This document shows positions 10,400-22,382 of a stretch of 64,000 bases of DNA, one piece after another. A model generated the notes under the pieces. The model saw nothing but the letters and a program-made list of their open reading frames with translations, was not told where the DNA came from and made no database searches. Position 1 is the first letter of the stretch; every line of letters begins with the position of its first letter. Origin of the DNA: Ophiosphaerella korrae (Eukaryota > Ascomycota > Dothideomycetes > Pleosporales > Phaeosphaeriaceae); NCBI GenBank assembly GCA_028456385.1, contig JALNQF010000071.1, forward strand, positions 124,001 through 188,000, given 5' to 3'. Made by a program: the position numbers and the translations under genes.

Positions 10400-11135
10400 G
10401 AAGACGCGTGCGTGCCGTGCGGTGGTGTGTGGTGCGTAGTGTGTGGTGTTGTGGTGTTGTGGTGTGTTGTGCGATGTCGGTGTGCAGTGGTGCTGAAGCT
10501 GAGGCACTAGGCAGCTCAGGGTCTTCCCCGCAAGAGCGCACGAGTCGGCAGCTATCCCGGATGGGGCGTTTTCAAGGCCGGTAAGACTAGGATGCTGCGC
10601 TGCAGGGCCGCGGATGCTGGATGCGAGAATAGGAGACTGCGAGTTGAGCGTTGTCTGGAATTAAGCCTGTTCCTTTCTTACGACTTTCGGCCTGGCTCGC
10701 TGCTAGTGCACCCTCTGCTCGTGACCTGGTGCTCGAATCACAGACGGCGCCACGCAGACACGAGCCGCGCCTTCGTGTGCTCTTAAGAAAGTGCCTGCGC
10801 TGCCTGCGCTGCCTGCGCTCTTTGTCCCTGGCCGCGCCCTGCTTGCGTCCTGCAATCCGTCTGTTAGTCGTCGGTTGCGTTGCATCGCCGTCTCCCGGGC
10901 ACTGGTGCGACCCTTCAAAGACGGGCCCCACCCTCCCTCACCCACGGCCAGCATCCGTATCGCTAGTCTTAAGGTTCCTACGCTCTTAGCTGCTTGCCCT
11001 ATTGCCATACTCGCATCCATCCACATCCACATCCACATCCACATCCGCCCTGCACATACATAGCACCGCACAGAGGCGCCCCATCGCCATCGCCATTGGC
11101 ACCGCCCCTGGCTCCACTGTTTGATTGGGCGCATC
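10400..11135. promoter_or_regulatory. Shared upstream region of MED31 and PAL1
   Basis: GC-rich divergent intergenic region. It contains a GT-rich tract (about 10423-10470), three near-perfect CTGCGCTGC-type units (about 10795-10820) and four copies of the hexamer CCACAT (about 11020-11045). ORFs here are multi-frame shadows of this skewed composition. No single promoter motif is certain. Confidence 0.45.
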
Positions 11136-12840
11136 ATGTTCGCGGAACCGTCAATGCCAGGTAAGGCCCAACCACCGCCCGTTTCACTTCGCCGTGCGCT
11201 GGCGCGGTGACGAAATAGGAGTTGCCGATTACTGATAACCGTTTCTTATCACAGAACGCCGGCCGTCGCCCGGCCTGTCGCTCAACCTCTCTTCCAACAA
11301 TCCCTTCCGCAACAGAGCCGCCTCGCCCGGTTTTCCCTCGCCCGCCAGCCAGGCCCGCCCCAGTTCCGACAGCAGGCCCATGTCGCGCAATCCCTTCCTC
11401 TCCACCTTCGAGGCCGAGTTTAACAAGGAGGCCAAGAAGACGGACAATCTCATCGACATGTCGGCCAACATGAAGGCCTCGCCCAAAAAGACCACTTTTG
11501 GCTCCGCCGCCGACGAGCTGTTTGTACGTCGCTGCACCTGCCCTGCTAATTCTAGCCAATTCCTGTCAATTCCTGTCGATTTCTATCAATTCTAGCCAAT
11601 TCTAGCCAACTCTAGCCAACTCCTGCCCCGTTGCTGACCGCGCCAGAAAAACCTGACTATTGACAACGAGCCCAAGAGACCAGCACCACCGCGGCCTGCC
11701 CCAAACCGCAGCGTCACCGATACCCGCGGAGGCCACCGCCCGTCACGTTCAGACGAGGAAGAAGAGCGAGACAAGCGCGGGGCCCCTCGCGGCCCGCCAC
11801 GAGCTCGAGGACCCCCAGGTCCTCGCCCCCCGCGCCCGAGCAGCCGCGACCGCGACCGCGACCGCGGGGAGAATCGCCGCCCGCGACGCAACTCGGAGTC
11901 GTCTATGCTTGACAAGGACGAAGACCGAAGGCGCAGGGAGCGTCGCAGGGAGCGCGAGCGTGAGGAGCGGACCAAGGACAGTAAACCTGGACAGAAGCGG
12001 GTCCGCAGGCCCCAGGGCCTTGATTTGATCGACAAGCTGGATGTCACTGGCATCTATGGCCCTAGCATGATTCACCACGACGGGCCCTATGACGCTGTAC
12101 AGCCTCACCGCAATCGCAAGAAGGATGCCCGTGCACCCATGGAAGCCTTCCCCGTCGGCTCTGCAAACAACTCCCTCGGCGGCTCAGGGCCTCTCAATTC
12201 CAAGATCGACCTCGACAGGATTCACGGACGAGGCGCCGAGGGCTTCACCGATTTCGGAAACGCGGAGACGGATCTGTGGAAGAGGTCGCAACCCGTGACC
12301 GAATACAGTGCCAAAAGTCGAGCCGACATCATTCATGGCGAACAATCACATGGTCTCGGCACCTCAACCTTCATCGAGGGTGCTCCTGCATCACGCAAGG
12401 CCATTCAGGAAGAGCAAGAGGCTCAGCGAGCCTTGGCAGATAGTGGGCTGGGCCGCAAGAAGTCGATTGCACAGCGCTTCCGGGGTATCTCTCAGCCGCG
12501 GCGATTTGGTGATGGCCCTCGCATCACTTCTCCAGACGCTCGTTTCGGTGCTACAACAAGTCCAAATGGCCCACATAGCGCTGGAGCCGTATCACAGACA
12601 ACGGCCTCTGAAAAAAACCCCTTCTTTAACGAGTACGACCAGGCATATGACGCAAAGGGTGCATCCATCAAGGCCACCGAGGCAAACAGCAAGGACGCTC
12701 CTTCGTCTCCTGGCCGCAATGCGCTACACCGAGCTGTAACATCAGACAGTCTGGGGTCACCGAATGCTGAGACTAAGCCCAGCGGAGGCTTCCTCAACAG
12801 AGTCAAGAGTTTGAAGGGTGGACGCCGACGTCCTGCTTGA
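11136..12840 (+). CDS. PAL1: Pal1 cell-morphology protein
   Basis: Exons 11136-11160, 11255-11523 and 11647-12840 give 495 residues. Exon 1 codes only MFAEPSMP plus one base. Exon 2 holds an NPF tripeptide (SNNPFRNR) and RNPFLSTFEAEFNK. The core Pal1 domain is in exon 3: a basic/acidic run DRRRRERRREREREER followed by RPQGLDLIDKLDVTGIYGP, FHHDGPYDAVQPHRN-like and APMEAFP segments. This core is diagnostic. Pal1 binds the cell cortex at growing tips and the division site in fission yeast, and Pal1/Pal2 of budding yeast act in early endocytosis, where NPF motifs bind EH domains. A third NPF-like motif (KNPFF) is near residue 420. Basal acidic/basic repeats are low-complexity. Confidence 0.9.
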
Positions 12841-13714
12841 TAGAGGAATCTAGGCTATCAACCAACCGCATTTTACAGCATTCGCTTGTGACTGGCTAGC
12901 TTACCCAGCACAAGAAGATAGGCACCGAAACACAGCAAAGGCAGCATTTCTCCTATCATCACACACCACCCTCTCAGGGCACATTTCCTTTTGTTTTGGC
13001 GCCCCATTAGGCACTGACGGCAGAAGGTCTGGATACTACCCCCCGTGTATATTGGACAAGGCGTTCCACCAAGCACATTGAGATCTCATTACGTATGGAA
13101 GTTGTTTAATAGTCAATACTGGGCGCTATTGGAGTCGGAGCGCCTAGTTCTTCATAGCATGCAGACAAAAAAAAAAAAAGGGGGAGTTCGCAACTCGTTA
13201 TTGGCTACATGAATCGCGACCTGAGTGCACATGATCAACTTACTAGCTCGTATGCTGTGAATCGTGCCTGGCGTGTTTTGATAGGTAGGCAGGTAGACTA
13301 GTCGTTTACCATTCCGTTTGTTCTTTTCCTTGGACTTTATTTTTGGTGTCTAGGGATCTTGTCCCTCACACACACCCCTGCACTTGTTTGAACATCCGAA
13401 CCCATTCGTGCGGCTCACCAAGCTGTGTACCTGGTAACCTTGGCTTATCTGCCACACCACACGCCGCACCGCAACATTCCTCGTTCTACCAAGACGCTAT
13501 TTTCTATCGGACCTTTTTTTCTTGCATGCCATCTGCATCCGCGGGTCATTGTTTCGATAGCGCAATCGGCGGATCGAAAGCTTGATGCGCCACCATCTAC
13601 CTTATCAGCGAAATAGGGTCACTAATTAGACAAGGCGTCTTTCGGCAGAGGGTCCCGTGCTCTTTGCATGAGTGGAATGTGGCGCGACCGCTTTTTTCTT
13701 TTTTCCAGAACACA
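12841..13714. other. Intergenic between PAL1 and the Rad51-like gene
   Basis: No gene supported. Contains a poly-A run followed by G (about 13168-13185). Just before the next ATG is a strong polypyrimidine tract ending CCAG (13691-13708), which could be a 3' splice site of a 5'-UTR intron. Confidence 0.5.
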
Positions 13715-15073
13715 ATGGCTGCCGAGCCGTTGCTTGCGAGTTCCCTGATGGGAGTGGAGGAGGTAGATGCGTTGGTCGAGGGCTTGTGTGGGCCTACTTT
13801 GACTGCTACGCGGAACAATGGGAATATGCTAGGCACAGGTGTGCAAAGCTTGGATGATACCTTAGATGGGGGTTTGCTAAACAGCAAGGTCACTGGGGTC
13901 TGGGGAGAAGGGAGTAGGAGTGAAGTGAGTGCTCTTGGGTTGATATGCAGGCGGCGTACTTATTGGTTTAGTTCTGCCAAACCCTACTTGTTGGCTCATT
14001 GCTCAAGTACCCTATGTCGATGGCTGCTGTACTCGACACTACCGGCAACTTTGATATACTGAGATTGTACACGCTTATCTTGTCACAGCTTCAAAAGGTG
14101 CCGAAAACCCAAGAAACGATACGATTAGCCATGGACTATGAAGCTGAAGTACAGACTGAGGATATAGCGGCCAGACTACTCGATCACGTCAAGATAATGA
14201 GGGTATTTGATTTTATTGGAGTAAGAGAAGCTATTAATGAGATTAGAGATGGGTTAGAGGAGAGGTTGGCCTCAAGTCCAGAGATGGATGAAGCAAGCGA
14301 GCAGGCTGCGCAAGAATCCAATACGCCAACGCCGGATTCATTATGTAATCGGACTGTTGTTGCGGATAGCGAGGATGAAGGAGATGAAGAGGAAATGTTG
14401 TTCGATATATCAAGACCATTTGGATTAACACCAGTTGTCCCAGAACCAACAGCCCAACTCCAACCGCAATCTACAATAGATGACGAGCCGACGCCATCAG
14501 AAGGAAATAGTCTCAACAGAATTAAGTTCATCCTCGTCGACAACCTCGCCTATGTACTCGGCCCCTTGCTTCAAAAGGACCAAAATCAAGGTACCACTGC
14601 GATCAATTGACACATCTACCTCATGCTAACTCCTCGTAGCGACTAATCTCGTATCGACATTTCTTCATACACTCAACCACCTCACAAACACGCACAACCT
14701 GTACACAATCCTCGCAAACCCTGCTGCAGTTCCCACAGCACCACACCATGCACCACAACAGCCAGGTCAACCGACGCAACAGCAAATACCACAGCCACCT
14801 CCATCGCCTTCGATATTTGCTAGTAATACTAGCGTACCGAGTCTGGTCCATGTATTGGCACCGCATATCGATTTAGGCTTACTACTAAGTTTGACACCAC
14901 GGCGTAAGATAGACGCTAGAGTCTACTATCATAATGGGGATGCTGGGATCAAGAAACTACGGGGAGTCGAAATGGTGAATATCATGGAAATCCTGAGTGA
15001 TCGATGGGAAGGGCAGGTCGGGGCGTGGGGAGAGTATATTTCAAGTGAGAAAGGGCTGATAGGCGCGTCGTAG
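13715..15073 (+). CDS. Rad51-like recombinase paralogue, degenerate Walker A
   Basis: Exons 13715-13924, 13972-14590 and 14640-15073 give 420 residues. The RecA-type core is visible: LGTGVQSLDDTLDGGL then VTGVWGEGSRSE|FCQTLLVGSLL, where a Rad51 protein would have GxxxxGKT. The GK pair is replaced, so ATP binding through the P-loop is doubtful. The Walker B equivalent IKFILVDNLAYVLG (about residues 264-277) keeps hhhhD. An acidic linker, DSEDEGDEEE, interrupts the core. The C-terminal part contains a Gln/Pro-rich loop and SLTPRRKIDARVYY. Rad51 paralogues (Rad55/Rad57, Rdl1/Rlp1/Sws1 types) assist Rad51 filament assembly in homologous recombination. I cannot assign which paralogue this is. Intron 1 is only 47 bp. 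Confidence 0.75.
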
Positions 15074-15134
15074 GATTTGCATTCACCCTACTTCTTTCAT
15101 CTTGAATCTTTCCCATTACAATACCCATATGAGA

Positions 15135-16510
15135 TCACACATCTTCAAGACCAAACTCGTCATCCCCAATGTTCCTGATCCACCCCTCTAGGCCTCCTTT
15201 CTTGATATCATCTTTCGTCTTCTGACGATGAACAAATTCTTCATCGCGCTTCAAATCCTCATATCGAGTCTTTCTCAACAAAGGAATGAGTGTTGGCGTG
15301 CTCAGCAAGCTCACAACCTGCACAACTGTTTTCCACATTTTCCTTCGACATACGGCGCTCGCGCCTCGCGGATCGAATTGTTTGCGACCTTGCAAAACGC
15401 CCCCGATCAGTGTTTCTTGCCAGCTAGGTGTCCACACCGCACTGAGGTTACTCGCCACCGCTTTCTCATTGCTTCTGACACAGCGCCGACTCCAAGTAAA
15501 TTCCCTGGCAGTTGGGTTAACCACGAACGGCATCCACATGTACCCGCCCTTCCAGCTTGAGATGGTCTCGTCAGATAGGTTAATACGGCCTGAGCGGGAG
15601 AAGGCGCGTGTGCATGCAGCCGATATATTTTGGGACGATGGAATGATTAGATTCTGCAAATAGGCGTTGGCTGGGGAGATCAAGAGAGATGTCGTGGACG
15701 AGAGAAGGGAAGTAGCTTGTTTACGGGTTAACTTATCAGTGCAGGATTTACTAAGGGTTGGGGGAGCGTCTGGGCGGGAAGGTTTGCAGCGGACAAGGCC
15801 GAGGAGGGAGAAGTTGGAGCGGCCGCGTAGGGTGGAGAGGGTGGAGTCGTGATTTACATCTGTGCGTTGCACTGGAAGAAAGACTGTCTGGGGAATGCTG
15901 GTCCATGGCGTAGCATCTTCTTGAGCGTCCATGATGAGTTCCATGCTTGCGTCACCACATGGCGCCTCGGAGCAGTACATGTGGATCTGGACATGTTCTC
16001 TGATGGCAAATGGCTGCCGCCAACAATCATCACTTAACCGTTGGCGGATCCACTCTGATGGCGGATACGGGGGCGTGCATGACAAGAGGCATTGGTCCAA
16101 TAGGAAGCGGTTGAATGCTCGTATGGCGAGGACTTCAGCATGCCAGTCGTGCAGAACATTGCCATGGGCCAAGGGCAGTTTGGAAGACGGAAGGCATTTC
16201 ATGCCAGTTCTGAGCGGCGTCAGCACAATAGCTTGTGCCAGGGGTGGAGGGCTTGTTGGCTGGTTCAGATAAGCTTACCCCAAGGACACGCACGAAAGCT
16301 TGCCGTCTTTGCTAGATGATGGCAGTGAGCCCCAGTCGCAGGCTGAGCTTCCTATTGGGGTTATGGCCTACCGGTACCCTTGGACAGGACGATGCCGGCA
16401 AGAGGAACCCACTCCCTGGAGCCATCGCTGCGGGGTCGTGGCTTGCGCTTCTCTGGGAGCTGATGGAATGCAGCAAGCACACAATCTGCAACGGCGTCAG
16501 CGTCGACCAT
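15135..16510 (-). CDS. TAD1: tRNA-specific adenosine deaminase 1 (ADAT1/Tad1)
   Basis: Exons 16510-16372, 16306-16279 and 16209-15135 give 413 residues. The splices restore LSKGT|DGKLSCVSLG|TGMKCLP. The editase zinc-site motifs are complete: H78-A-E80 in DWHAEVLAIRAFNRFLL, APC139GDAS and SC211TDKL. Glu80 is the proton shuttle and H78, C139 and C211 bind zinc. Tad1 deaminates A37 to inosine in tRNA-Ala, beside the anticodon, in nucleus or cytosol. An alternative donor GTACCG eight bases upstream would remove GT from the protein and keep phase differently, but GTAGGC is the better match. The gene is tail to tail with the Rad51-like gene, stops only 61 bp apart, so the transcripts probably overlap. 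Confidence 0.9.
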
Positions 16511-16736
16511 GTTGCGTTGAGATGGGTCAGTGGTATGGGAGTGCAGTGCATAGTATACAGTTGGTATGTGTGTGCTGGGGGTTGCGGCCGGATTTCGGAA
16601 GCAAGTAACGATGCTCCTCCGAGATAGCAGGTAGGTATCTACCTGGCTAGGTCTTCACCCTGTCACGCCCTCAGCACGACTACCTTATCACGACTACCTT
16701 ATCAAGCCAGGCCCCCCCTCCCCCCTCTCCCTCACA

Positions 16737-17901
16737 ATGCAGGCATTTGGTGAGCCATGCCCACGCTTCGGCGCTCCGTCGCTTTCGCGGCACAGCTTAC
16801 CGTGGTGCCAGTCCCCAAGAATCGGCGTGTAAGCATATGCTATGCGTGCTGCTGGCGCGACGACACATGGGCCCTGGCTGACGCGCACGCCAGCCAAAGT
16901 TTGAGCTGTACCTGAGGATCATCGACCTTAACAACGTGCCGCTGGTCAACGGCGCGTCCTTTATCAAATGGCATCTCTCGCACTCAACCGCCGCCGAGCA
17001 TCGCGGCCGCACCGACAGCTGTCCAATCCGCGACCACAAGGCGCTCTACAACTACCACGTGACGCTGCCGGTCCGGCTGACGGTCGACAAGAATGGCATG
17101 CTGCAGGAGAGTGTCCTCGAGCTCGAGGTTGTGCAGGAGTACACGGGCGCCGGGCGGGGTGAGCGCATCACGCTCGGCACCGTCAGGCTCAACCTCGCCG
17201 AGTATGTCGAGCAGAGCCATCTGGCGCCCGCCGACGGCGACGAGCCTGGAGTCACGCGGCGCTACCTAATGCAGGACAGCAAGATCAACAGCACCATCAA
17301 GCTCGGCATCTACATGCGACAGACCGAGGGCGACAAGAACTTCATTGCGCCTGCACTCAAGACGGCGCAGGTCTTCAGCGGTATCGCAGGCATCATGGCA
17401 GGTGAGCAGGCAGAGGGAGGCGAGGACAATGGAGCCGCGCCTTCGCTGACGAGCAAGTCGCGCGAGGCCGGCGAGCTCCAAGACATGTACCGACGCACGC
17501 TAGCCGCCTACTGGTCGGCACAACCCGGCGAGCTCAAAGCAGACGAATGCATCGAGGACATCTTTGCCGGCGGCGACGGCTGGGGCGACCGCGAGAAGCC
17601 CTACTCACAACAGCGGGGAGGCCCGGCCTTGCGCTATGGCACCGTCGAGAGCAGCACCTCACCAAGCGAGAGTGAGTCGCGACACCTGCGCGTGGGTAGC
17701 AGTTCTCTGCGCAAGTCGCACGAGACGCTCAGACCGTCCGACATGATGCCAAAGTCGTCCAGCGTGCGTGGCAGAGGGAGCCTGGAGCAACAGGCGCACC
17801 AGATGAAGGCCGAGGCAGAGCGCAAGAGGCACAGGCCGCACCATGAGGTCGATGAGTTTGATCTGCGCGAGGACTTGTGCAGCTGGCGCCGACCGATATG
17901 A
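16737..17901 (+). CDS. NT-C2 domain protein (EEIG1/EHBP1-type)
   Basis: Exons 16737-16749, 16812-16828 and 16894-17901 give 345 residues. Two tiny exons of 13 and 17 bases join to make MQAFVPKNRR before PKFELYLRIIDLNNVPLV. The NT-C2 fold continues through GASFIKWHLSHS, a HRGRTD turn, YHVTLPVRLTVDKNG, LELEVVQEYT and RITLGTVRLNLAEYVE, up to about residue 150. The rest is low-complexity with two DMYRRTLAAYW and EADECIEDIFAGGDGW segments. NT-C2 domains are membrane- or actin-linked adaptor modules in animals; fungal members are uncharacterised. The microexons explain why simple ORF scanning misses the true N-terminus. Confidence 0.85.
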
Positions 17902-18098
17902 ATGCAATCTTTTCTTTTCGTGCCATGCAGTCGTGATGCTTGTTCATTGTGCATGACGCGCGCTGCACGTGATTCCGCGTTGGCGGCAGAAAACGGGTAG
18001 GCCCGAGGGCGGTCAGGAAAGTTCGCTGCTCTCCATGCCACCTAGCACGGCATCACCGCCAACGCCTGCCACCGCACGCCGGCCTGCTGTTATCCCTT

Positions 18099-20823
18099 AT
18101 GCTCGCGCCTCGAGCTGCCAACGCCTATGTGTGCATGCGATGTGAGTTACAACTTGCACAGCGCTGCCTGCCTGCCTACACAAGGCCCACCTCGCACCCA
18201 AGTTTTTCCACCTTGCCCTTCCGTCACGATGGCCTAGTTGAATTAGAGACTCTATCGCAGACATCGGGGCCGAGACGGAGAGCCACAAGGGGCATACAGC
18301 CCCTCGACCGCATAACAAGACGGAGCGGAAAAGTCATCCAAGAGACTTCAGCACGCCTAGGAGGCCTCAAACGCCTGGGCGATGATGCTGATATCCTAGT
18401 GCTGAAAGAAGTTGCCGAAAATGCATCCCTACAGCCTCCCCCGGAAGAGCCTGGGCCTGTTGAGGCTCTCGCTGTCCCTGATCTGCGTGCTACCGTAGAG
18501 CAAGAACGCCAGGCGCCGACCCAGCGCGATGTCTTTGCGCGACTCGAAAGCTTGCAACCACCGCCCGATAAAGAATCTGCAAAGCGAGGCTGGGCACATT
18601 TCGTGCCACAGGCAACCTTTAGAAAGCTTGCGCGAGATTTGAAAAACGGGTTCACAAAAGTCCAGCTAGAAGAATTTTTCTTGAAGAAAAAGAAGGCTCA
18701 GAAGATAGGCGTTCACAACGCAGTACTACATAGTCTAGGCAGAGAGCAGGATGGGGATGATAAAACAAATTTGCGTACAGACTGGTACCCGGGACTTACA
18801 GATATGGGTGTACGTTTGCCAGGGGTCGACATTGCTATCGACAGGGCCCGGTCAAGAACTACCTTTGTTAATAAGGCATTATTAGTGGACCGAATCATGA
18901 GAGACCTTTGGAAGCTTATCCCACAGGAAGAGATCGAAGCGCCTGGGGAGATTGAACTATCACTGAAGCGGTGGCAACTCAGCTTACTTACCAAAGGAGG
19001 TACGTTGGCATCTATAGTCATACTGTCGGGGCTAATCAGTACTCAGGGAGTGACACGCCCCTCAGCCGAGTTGCAGAGGCACGCAAGGTTAAAATCAATG
19101 TACACTTGGAACACAGTGTCGTGCGAATCACAGCCGACAAAAATTCTGCCGAGTACGCTGCGAACGACATCGAAGAAACTTTGAATGGTGCACACAGTAG
19201 GCAATTGCGGCTCCAGCTTTGGATACCGCGTTTCCAGGAGGACAAGGTCGACGAGGCCTGGTCCCTTTTAGAGCGACGAATATTGGTACCCACATTGTAC
19301 TCTCAAAAAGATATTGACACACTGTCAGCGGTCACTAGCACCGTCATTGAAATTCGGAACGCGGACAAGGAGCACAATGACACTGTGAGCTGAAATATCC
19401 GCCCTAGATCGTGTTAAGCTAATTGACACAGGTGCTGATCAGGGCACTTGTCAAAAGTGCTGCTGCTGATGCCAAACGATCTCTTATACGTCTCCTACCT
19501 TTGAAAGATGCTACCCGCCGCACGCTTGATGATCGGGCATGTAATGGTAGCACTCGGTTACTTCCTGCTATCTATGACCCAAACTCTCTTGATTATAAAT
19601 ATCGTGCCGCTGAGCTTGGCCGTTGGAGATCAATTATCGCACGAGACGCTGAAACCAAGGTTGTTGAGGCCCACGAAGCGACAATGAGTCCATCCGGTGA
19701 TAGAAATCATAAACAGGTCACTCAGACTGTCAAAGCATTGCAAGAGTCGCTAGATCAAGAGGCAGCGGTGAGACCTGACGCCGAGAGTAAACGCAAGCAG
19801 GTTGGCTCATGGTCAGAACCAAGACACAAGATATCGGCGGAGTTTGGCCAAGTCCTTTTCCCTTTGGATGATTCACCGTTTCCATCTGTTTTCACGTCTA
19901 ACGCTCCGGGATTGACAAGTCTTGTGAGTGCTGCATACATTCAAGACGCCAATGTTGCTAGGTCAAGTCCATTCTTCCAGGCTGTTGCGCCCACCGAAGC
20001 ACCTTTGCTCGTCTATAATTTCAGGGTTTCGCCTGAGAATCAGAGTCACGGTCGCCTCTTTCCACTACCAACTCTTCACATTCAAATGCGAACAAGTCTT
20101 ACCGGGGGTATACCTACGCTACACAAAATTAGTCTAGGAATCGATGAGCACGTCCACCAATTGTTGCTTCCCAACGAGGCTACAGATATACGTTTTGTCA
20201 AACACACCCGCCTTCACTTTGCTGAAAACCACAAGAATAAGGATGTGATAACCTGGGTCAACCATGTCGCCGCGAACATTATGAGTGGCGAGCGTCTCAC
20301 TGCGCCGTCTATCGCCCTGGGTATACCAAAATGGTTGATTCCGGTCCATTCAGAGGAAACCAAGGGTGTGGAAACAATGGATTACATCTTGACAGACATA
20401 CAGTTCCGGCAAGCCATCAACGGCACCTTCCACGACAATGTTATGTCATATACCACGCTTCAGTCGAGCAAAATGAATGGCCGGGGTGGTTCTTTGAGCA
20501 TGGCCTGTGCCGGCCTCTCGCGGTGTACCGGGCTGGAACGGCTGGAACAGCAAGACTACCCCAAGCTCGTAAAGTTTGTGCAAAAGTGCTTTGAAGTCGC
20601 GAACGCGATCACCAAAGGAGCTACTCGGACACAGCCTTTGTCCAAGTTGCTGCAACCGAGGGATGGACGGAGAGATGAGCGAAGTGCAAGAAAGTTGAGA
20701 AGATTGGCACAGCATGGTGCCGATGCAGAAGAGGATGGAGACAAGGCAAATGGTGAGGTAAACGTCGAAGATGAGCAGCAAAGGGCGGTGGACATGGTAG
20801 AATCTCAGAGAGAGCTGCCGTAG
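18099..20823 (+). CDS. SLS1: Mitochondrial inner-membrane SLS1-like protein
   Basis: Exons 18099-18999, 19047-19384 and 19432-20823 give 876 residues. The N-terminus (MLAPRAANAYVCMRCELQL) is basic and aliphatic, a plausible mitochondrial presequence. The SLS1 family features are in order: a disordered basic linker, GWAHFVPQATFRKLAR and KNGFTKVQLEEFF in the N-terminal domain, RVAEARKVKINVHLEHSVVR and ITADKNSAEYAANDIEETL in the KH-like region, and an SLS1 C-terminal domain with AVAPTEAPLLVYNFRVSPE. Yeast SLS1 is an inner-membrane protein that couples mitochondrial transcription with translation. Exon 3 was joined at NDT|VLIRALVKSA. The C-terminus is a short Glu/Asp-rich tail. Confidence 0.85.
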
Positions 20824-21027
20824 TTGTAACAGTATACAGTAGCGTTGATTGGCTGAAACCCTTTACCTCTTCCCTTGGTGGAATGAACCGTCGGCTAAAG
20901 CAGGTCCCGGGCGCTTCTCCACCTATGCGAACCGCCACCATTGCGACAACAACAACAAACAACAACATTCTGCATTTTGTATCGTTATCCCAGTCGCACC
21001 GCACCGTTTTTGCGCTTGATCGTAACC

Positions 21028-22007
21028 ATGGTTTCCACTCGCCAGACGCCGCGCGGCAATTTCCCCACCTTTGAGCCCTCGCCCACCAAAAAGCAATACC
21101 GCACGTCAACGGCCTCGCCCGCGCCCGCCAGCTCCCCAGACCCCGCCTCTTCACCAACGGAGGCATCGTTTGCGCGACGTGTAGCAAACAATATGCATGC
21201 TGCCCCCTCTGACACCATCGCCGTTGCTGACCCTCCCGCGTCTTCCGAAATCGGCGAATCGATGTGGTGCCATACAGCGTCCAACATTACTGTTCTTTGG
21301 ATCTTTGTCTCTATTCCGCTTGTGTTTTGGGACAGCTTATATATCCTACTGCGTCCCCACACATTTCCTGGTGGTGCCCTCCAATGGCCTCTCTGGAAGC
21401 CGTATGAAATCTACGCCGCTATCGATAAGGTCTATAGCCCATCGGCCTATGACGCTGGTGAGGGCTTCGGCGGTGCCCAGGGCGCGCTGAACGCCGTCGA
21501 GCTGGTCCTCTACGGGTTGTATGCCATGATCATCTACAATAAAGGTGTTCCGGCACCTACAGGGACGGGCACCCAGGCCAGTGGTGGCCTCACGTCGTGG
21601 TTCGCAGGCGGTGTCAAGATCAGAGGAAAGGTGGGAAATCGCGCGTTGCTTATTGGATTCACAGCTAGTGTCATGACACTCAGCAAGACGGTTTTATATT
21701 GCAAGTGCCGTGGCCCATGTGATGGCCGCGCTGTATGCTGACCAGTCCAGATTTACATGAATATTTTTCCAACTTTGCCAGTGTCAAACACAATGACTGG
21801 CTTACAATTTTTCTCTTTTATGGCGTCATGAAGTGCGTGTTGTCCATTTATCCCATGTCGTTCCATTTCTGCAGACGGACATGTTGCTAACTTCCCCGCA
21901 GTGGCCTCTGGGTTATTTTTCCTGCATATATGACTATCGTCTTTGGTTCAGATATCATTCAGGCTCTTGACACCACCACCGAGTCATCATCTAAGAAAAG
22001 GCTTTAG
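21028..22007 (+). CDS. EXPERA-domain multi-pass membrane protein
   Basis: Exons 21028-21700, 21751-21832 and 21902-22007 give 286 residues. After a Ser/Pro-rich cytosolic N-terminus come hydrophobic segments: NITVLWIFVSIPLVFWDSLY, NAVELVLYGLYAMIIY, ALLIGFTASVMTLSKTVLY, WLTIFLFYGVMNGLWVIFPAY. The layout with a WxxYEIYxxxDKxY motif and FGGAQGALNAVE matches the EXPERA family (EBP, TMEM97, TM6SF), small sterol-related ER membrane proteins. The first intron has a GC donor (ATT|GCAAGT) with a GCTGAC branch point and CAG acceptor. No GT donor gives a correct frame. The exact substrate or function is not established. Confidence 0.75.
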
Positions 22008-22382
22008 CGTCTACGTGTAGGAGACCAAGAACAAAAGCTTCAAATCACTCGCTCTCCCTTCTTGACTCCATGTTGAATTGGGCATATTTGACCTTGATGT
22101 GTTTTGAATCATCCGCTAGCTTCTTCTCCTGAAAACTCGCCAAGTAGGGGCAAGTGCAATGAAGTGCTCATTTCTGCCATCCTAACGATCATCACGCGAC
22201 TTTGACTGTGGTGGGGCCGGATCAGATGAAGGTGCAATTGTCCTCTCAAGAGTTGCGAAATGTTGTGCACAGTCATCTATTAATAGTCTCAAACGTTATG
22301 GTGAGTTAAATTAGGTAGTGTACTAACTAGTCCAACAATTTCCCTTTACTGACGTGCTGATTTCTTTCATCAATTATTCATC
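22008..22382. other. Convergent 3' flanks
   Basis: Lies between the EXPERA gene stop and the stop of the CaaX-protein gene. No gene seen; AT-rich UTR-like sequence. Confidence 0.5.

Noticed and set aside
10587..11559. Several overlapping frames on both strands
   Set aside because: Composition-driven frames in the GC-rich MED31/PAL1 intergenic region and opposite to PAL1; no motif.
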